Positions 59,133 through 64,000 of a stretch of DNA of 64,000 nucleotides are shown here, piece after piece. Source of the stretch: Rana temporaria (Eukaryota > Chordata > Amphibia > Anura > Ranidae). Below the pieces are notes generated by a model, which saw only the letters and a program-made list of their open reading frames with translations, was not told the DNA's origin and searched no databases. Each line of letters opens with the position of its first letter. Within the stretch, counting starts at the first letter, position 1. Both the position numbers and the translations under genes were made by a program. The DNA lies in the NCBI RefSeq assembly GCF_905171775.1, contig NC_053499.1, positions 25,031,686-25,095,685 on the forward strand. The letters run 5' to 3'.

Positions 59133-59630
59133 AATGATCGTGTGTGGGCTTCACATAATTTTTCGGGTTCTGAAAAACATGCTGCATTTTTTAACGACGT
59201 TTTAAACGATGTCGTTCTTCGGGTTGTAAAAAATGATCGTGTGTGGGCTAAAACGACGTTAAAAACCCGCGCATGCTCAGAAGCAAGTTATGAGACGGGA
59301 GCACTCGTTCTGGTAAAACCACGTTCATAATGGAGTAAGCACATTCATCACGCTGTAACAGACTGAAAAGCGCGAATCGTCTTTTACTAACACGGAATCA
59401 GCTAAAGCAGCCCAAAGGGTGGCGTTATCCGAATGGAACTTCCCCTTTATAGTGCCGTCGTATGTGTTGCACGTCACCGCGCTTTGCTAGAGCATTTTTA
59501 AAAAACGATGGTGTGTGGGCAACGTCGTTTTAATGATAAAGTAGGAAAAACTTTGTTTTTTCTACATGTTGAAAAACATAGTTTTTTTTTTCATGCCGAA
59601 AAATGATCGTGTGTACGTGGCATAACACAA
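59133..59630. mobile_element. MITE of the gatcgtgtgt family
   Basis: It begins aatgatcgtgtgtgggct and ends aaaaatgatcgtgtgtacgt. Multiple aacgacgttt and aacgtcgttt inverted blocks lie between. Confidence 0.6.
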
Positions 59631-60960
59631 GAATATGCTTTGATCTAAACCCTTCCATTGTAGCTCTGGCTGTATGTTTAGGGTCGTTGTCCTGCTGGAA
59701 GGTAAACTAAAGCCCCAGTCTCAAGTCTTTTGAAGACACTAACAGGTTTTCTTCGAAGATTGCCCGGTATTTGGCTCCATCCATTTTCCCATCAACTCTG
59801 ACCAGCTTCCCTGTCTCTGATGAAGAAAAGCATCCCTATAACATGATGCTGCCACCACCATGTTTCACAGTGGGGATGGTGCTTTCAGGGTGATGTGCTG
59901 TGTTAGTTTTCCACCACACAATGTTTTTCTTTTAGGCCAAAAAGTTAAATTTTGGTCTCATCTGACCAGAGCACATGTTTGCTGTGTCCACCATATGGCT
60001 TCACGTGAAATGCAAATGGGACTTCTTATGGCTTTCAACAATGACTTTCTTCTTGCCACTCTTCCATAAAGGCCAGATTTGTGGAGTGCATGACTAATGC
60101 CGCGTACACACGATCAGGCTTTTGTTCTATAGCTAAACTCCAAAAGGAATTCATCAGAATTTCCGATGAAAAAACTCAGATGGGGCTACACACGATCGGA
60201 AAATCCGATGGAAAAAGTCCATCGGAAATTCCGATCGTGTGTACGGGGGCATTATAGTTGTCCTGTGGACAGATTCTCCCACCTGAGCCGTGAATCTCTG
60301 CAGCTCCTCCAGAGTTACCATGGGACTCTTGGCTGCTTCTCTGATTAATGCTCTCCTTGACCGGCCTGTCAGTTTAGGTGGACAGCCATGTCTTGGTAGG
60401 TTTGCAGGTGTGCCATACTCTTTCCATTTTCGGATGATGGATTGAACAGAGCTCCGCGAGATGTTCAAAGCTTGGGATTTATTTTTTATTTTATTTTTTT
60501 ACAACCTAACCCTGCTTTAAACGTCTCCACAACTTTATCTCTAACCTGTCTGGTGTGTTCCTTGGCCTTCATGATGCCGTTTGCCCACTAAGGTTCTCTA
60601 ACAAACCTCTGAGGGCTTCACAGAACAGCTGTATTTATACTGAAATTAAAATACACACAGGTGGACTCATTACTAATTAGGTGACTTCTGAAGGCAGTTG
60701 GTTCCACTAGATTTTATTTAGGGATATCAGAGTAAAATGAGGCCGAATACAAATGTACAACACACTTTTTTGACATATTTGTAAAAATAAAATAAAAATT
60801 AAAAACCATTTACCATTTTCCGTTTACTTCACAATTATGAGTGTGTTGGTCCACCACATAAAATTCCAATAAAATAAAATGTAAGTTTTTGGTTGTAACA
60901 TGACAAAATGTGCAAAATTTCAAGGGGTATAAATACTTTTCCAAAAGGTACTGTATACAC
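59631..60960 (-). mobile_element. Tc1/mariner element with transposase N-terminal remnant
   Basis: The minus-strand frame reads ISRSSVQSIIRKWKEYGTPA, then NLPRHGCPPKLTGRSRRALI and MVTLEELQRF: the helix-turn-helix DNA-binding region of a Tc1 transposase. The right terminus tttccaaaaggtactgta is the expected inverted end. A small MITE interrupts it at 60097-60253. Confidence 0.8.
60097..60253. mobile_element. Short palindromic MITE inside the Tc1 transposase
   Basis: The ends are taatgccgcgtacacacgat and atcgtgtgtacgggggcatta. The interior pairs ccgatggaaaaagtcc with ggactttttccatcgg-type sequence. Confidence 0.75.
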
Positions 60961-60989
60961 AAGTCCATCCAGTTCAACCATAAAAAAAA

Positions 60990-60992
60990 AAA

Positions 60993-61023
<31 letters not shown>
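60990..61023. repeat. (AAT)n tail
   Basis: A run of AAT following an A-run. It reads as the 3' tail of the adjacent minus-strand LINE fragment. Confidence 0.9.
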
Positions 61024-61027
<4 letters not shown>

Positions 61028-61205
61028 TCATACAATCCCATATACCAAATTCTATACCCACAGTTGATCCAGAGGAAGGCGAAAACCCCTATCAAAGCAT
61101 GAGATCCAATTTGCTATAGCAAAGAAAAAAATTTCCTTCCTGATCCCCGGATTTTCCCCAGATCAACTTTACCTATAAAATGTTAGTACCCAGTTATATT
61201 AAACC

Positions 61206-61384
61206 AGGGTTTGACAAATTTGCATGGAATCTAGGAGCCAGCTAAAAAAGTTAGAAGCCAGAAAACCACCGGCCGGTAATTGAGGCCACGGCTTTGTGGC
61301 CTTCTACAGGCCTAAGCTTCCCTGGGCGCCAGGTCACTATTTGTCGCAATTGCGACCGGGCGCCTGGATTTTGTCGAGCCCTGT
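61206..61384. mobile_element. hAT-like MITE
   Basis: The ends are cagggtttgacaaattt and ttttgtcgagccctg. Interior gcgccaggtcactatttg, gcaattgcgaccgggcgcc. A fragment of the same family lies at 50800-50850 and a left end at 63291. Confidence 0.65.
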
Positions 61385-61576
61385 ATTATGTACATTTAGG
61401 AAAGTATCCAGGCCTTTTTTAAAGCAATCTACTGAGGTGACCAGAACCACCTCTGGAGGGAGTCTGTTCCACATTTTCACAGCCCTTACTGTGAAGAAAC
61501 CTTTCCGTATTTTATTTAATTTTTTTGTATTACATTTTTTTGTATGGTTGAACTGCATGGACTTGTGTCTTTTTTC

Positions 61577-62280
61577 AACCTTGGCGCATCTTTGTGCCGG
61601 CGTAGCGCATCTCAGATGCACTACGCCGACGTAACATTGAGAGGCAAGCTGAGCATTCACAAAGCACTCGCTCCCATATTTGCGACAGCGTAACGTAACT
61701 TGGCCGGCGTAAGCCCGCCTAATTCAAAGTAGGAAGGTAGTGGGCGTGATACATGTAAATTAACCGTGACCCCATGAAAATGAATGGCCGAACGAACGGC
61801 GCATGCGCGCGCATGCTCAGAATCACGTTGCATATACTCCCTAAGATACGACGGCTCAAAGCTTTTGACGTGAACGTAACCTACGCCCAGCCCCATTCAC
61901 GTACGACTTATGTAAAGAATGTAAAATACGACGCCCATACCTCAACATGGCTAACCTCAGCTTTATGAGGGGTAAACTTACACCGACGTACGCCTTATGT
62001 AAACGGCGTAGATTACAGCGACGGGCGCAAGTACGTTCGTGAATCGGCGTATCTAGGTCATTTACATAGTCGACGCGTAAATAAATGGAAGCGCCCCTTG
62101 CGGCCAGCGTAAATATGCGCCCAAGATACGACGGCGTAGGAGACTTACGTCGGTCGGATCAAGCCAAAATTCAGGCGTATCTTATTACAAGAATTAGGCG
62201 CACAGATACGACGGCACATCCGAGAACTTACGCGGCGTATCAATAGATACGTTGGTGTAAGTTCTCTCTGAATCTGGGCC
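61577..62280. mobile_element. Palindromic MITE family B, copy 9
   Basis: The left end has lost its GATTCA terminus (it begins ggcgcatctttgtgccgg). The right end is ctctctgaatctgggcc. The CTCF-like position is altered (gaagcgccccttgcggcc). Confidence 0.75.
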
Positions 62281-62649
62281 CAAATTTTTTTTCCTCTAGA
62301 CGTAAAGCGTGCCCTCTTGTCTTCTGTGTTGACCGTAAAGTGAATAACTCAACACCAAGTTCACTGTATGGACCCCTTATATATATGTGTACATGTTAAT
62401 CATATCCCCCCTTATTCTCCTCTTCTCAAGAGTGAATACATTCAGTTCCTCTAATCTTTCCTCATAGCTGAGCTCCTCCATGCCTCTTATCAGTTTGGTT
62501 GCTCTTCTCTGCACTTTCTCCAGTTCCCAGATATCCTTTTTGAGAACTGGAGCCTAAAACTGAACTGCATATTCCAGATGAGGTCTTACTAATGATTTGT
62601 ACAGGGGGGGGGGGGGGATTATGTCTCTCTCTCTGGAGTCCATACCTCT

Positions 62650-63290
62650 CAATACCCCTCTGATCGTAGAATTTTCAGAAGTTGAAATGACTGTTTAGAA
62701 TCCTCCCATCGCCTTCTACAAAAATACGCCCTCGTAGATCATAACAACCATACGGCTCTTCTTCCCAGATAAGAGGGTGTAATCTCTGCTCATCATCTCT
62801 TCTGGGATCATCAGTATTGATCGGCTTGCATTGTTCCTCGTAACATCTTAAAAAAAAAAATAGAGTTTTCCAGATGTGTCTACGTTCCCTCCCTGTGAGC
62901 TATGTAATGTATGGGTGGGGGGGTGGGGGGGGGGGAGCTGGCTTATTGTCTATGTAAAACAAGTATTTACAAGTACGTTTCATCCTGCAAAGCCACATTG
63001 CTGCACTCAAAATCTCAAAACACACCTAGCACACATTGATCACTTTTAATGCGATCCACCAGAACACTGCAAAACCTGCGACAAAGACAAAAAACGTGAA
63101 TTTAGAAGAAAGGAGGGTAGTTTTGCACATCGCAGTAAAGGACACCCATGCAAATTGTATGACCTGGCAGAGCATTTTATAGTTTGATTGCACCGAAAAG
63201 AAAAATCAATTGTTTTGGATTTACTCTTGATGGTTTTGTATGTACTGATTGGTGTACGGATTGCATTTTTCTCTCTTGGATCGTTTAGAT
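62650..63290. other. Intron 1 sequence, nothing recognised
   Basis: Unassigned sequence with a G-run at 62915-62937. The ORF at 63046-63303 has no recognisable domain. Confidence 0.35.
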
Positions 63291-64000
63291 CAGGGTTTGA
63301 CAAATTTGCTTGGAATCTAGGAGCCAGCTAAAAAAGTTAGGAGCCAGAAAACGCACCCCGTCCCGACGAGCTTGCGCGCAGAAGCGAACACATACGTGAG
63401 CAGCGCCCGCATATGTAAACGGTGTTCAAACCACACATGTGAGTTATCGCCGCGATTGGTAGAGCGAGAGCAATAATTCTAGCCCTAGACCTCCTCTGTA
63501 ACTCAAAACATGCAACCTGTAGATTTTTTTTAAAACGTCGCCTATGAAGATTTTAAAGGGTAAAAGTTTGTCGGCATTCCACGAGCGGACGCAATTTTGA
63601 AGCGTGACATGTTGGGTATGAATTTACTCGGCGTAACATTATCTTTCATAATATTAAAAAAAATGGGGATAACTTTACTGTTGTCTTATTTTTTAATTTA
63701 AAAAAGTGTAATTTCTTCCCAAAAAAGTGCGCTTCTAAGACCGCTGCGCAAATACGGCGTGACAGAAAGTATTGCAACGAAAGCCATTTTATTCTCTAGG
63801 GTGTTAGGATAAAAAATATATATAATGTTTGGGGGTTCTAATTAGAGGGAAGAAGATGGCAGTGAAAATAGTGAAAAATGACATTAGAATTGCTGTTTAA
63901 CTTGTAATACCAACGGCCACCACCAGATGGCGCCAGCTCACAAAAAAATAAAAATATATATTTTTTTTTGCCCACCTTCCAAGCCAAGTCGCCAGGACAC
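63291..64000. mobile_element. hAT-like left end joined to a family I element
   Basis: cagggtttgacaaatttgc at 63291 repeats the MITE end at 61206. From 63450 the sequence follows the family I copy at 36390-36770 (gagcaataattctag, gacctcctctgtaac, taatgtttgggggtt). It runs off the window. A CTCF-like motif is at 63920-63934. Confidence 0.55.

Larger units (their letters stand above)
61030..62640 (-). mobile_element. CR1-like LINE ORF2 C-terminus and 3' UTR, broken by two MITEs
   Basis: The minus-strand translation at 62280-62610 gives HLEYAVQF, APVLKKDIWELEKVQRR, ATKLIRGMEELSYEERLEEL and NVFTLEKRRIRGG. At 61337-61500 it continues RKGFFTVRAVKMWNRLPPEV and DCFKKGLDTFL. Both are diagnostic of the CR1/L2 C-terminal end. 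A B-family MITE (61577-62280) and a hAT-like MITE (61206-61384) interrupt it. Several stops are present, so it is a dead copy. Confidence 0.78.

Overview
The window is vertebrate genomic DNA, almost certainly from a frog. The only host gene I recognise is a large internal part of LRP4 (low-density lipoprotein receptor-related protein 4, the agrin co-receptor that works with MuSK). It lies on the minus strand. Sixteen exons, which I number 2 to 17, run from 37077 down to 1920 with consensus GT/AG splice sites and matching codon phases throughout. They encode eight LDL-receptor class A repeats (one per exon), two EGF-like modules, a complete first YWTD beta-propeller (four exons), the EGF module that closes it, and the start of the second propeller. 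The 3' half of the gene lies left of base 1. The signal-peptide exon was not found, so it probably lies right of base 64000 and intron 1 is then at least 27 kb.

Everything else is intron, and it is packed with mobile elements, mostly non-autonomous DNA transposons of kinds typical of ranid frogs. They include hAT-like elements with 8-bp target duplications, several families bounded by TTAA (piggyBac-like), Harbinger-like elements with TTA or TAA duplications, a family of ~700-bp palindromic elements ending in GGCCCAGATTCA-like termini, Tc1/mariner remnants with recognisable transposase, and large fold-back elements. Retroelements are an almost full-length L2-like LINE with an uninterrupted 994-codon endonuclease/reverse-transcriptase ORF, several L2-type 3' fragments, CR1-like pieces and an L1/Tx1-like fragment. 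The ranid assignment is an inference from these repeats and from the moderate divergence of LRP4 from the mammalian protein as I remember it.

Layout: 1-8.1 kb holds LRP4 exons 17 to 14 with palindromic MITEs and a transposon-embedded minisatellite. 8.7-13.3 kb is a hAT-like element holding a minisatellite into which the LINE inserted. 13.4-28.2 kb holds exons 13 to 5, a fold-back element, TTAA elements, a Tc1 copy split by a TTAA element, and further MITEs. 28.2-37.1 kb holds exons 4 to 2. 37.1-64 kb is intron 1: two large fold-back elements (one a 1,480-bp near-perfect palindrome), nested hAT elements, a Tc1 fold-back, more palindromic MITEs and CR1-like fragments.

The most interesting signal is a short module near the centres of five fold-back elements. 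It has a UGANNA-like box, then a 3-6 bp hairpin whose two sides change together between copies, then GAAAC followed by a CGCGTCGG-like box. It resembles the catalytic core layout of a hammerhead ribozyme. Other patterns worth attention are a CTCF-like motif repeated in one MITE family, minisatellites that sit inside DNA transposons, younger insertions that occupy palindrome centres, and a MITE that begins 11 bases into an LRP4 intron.
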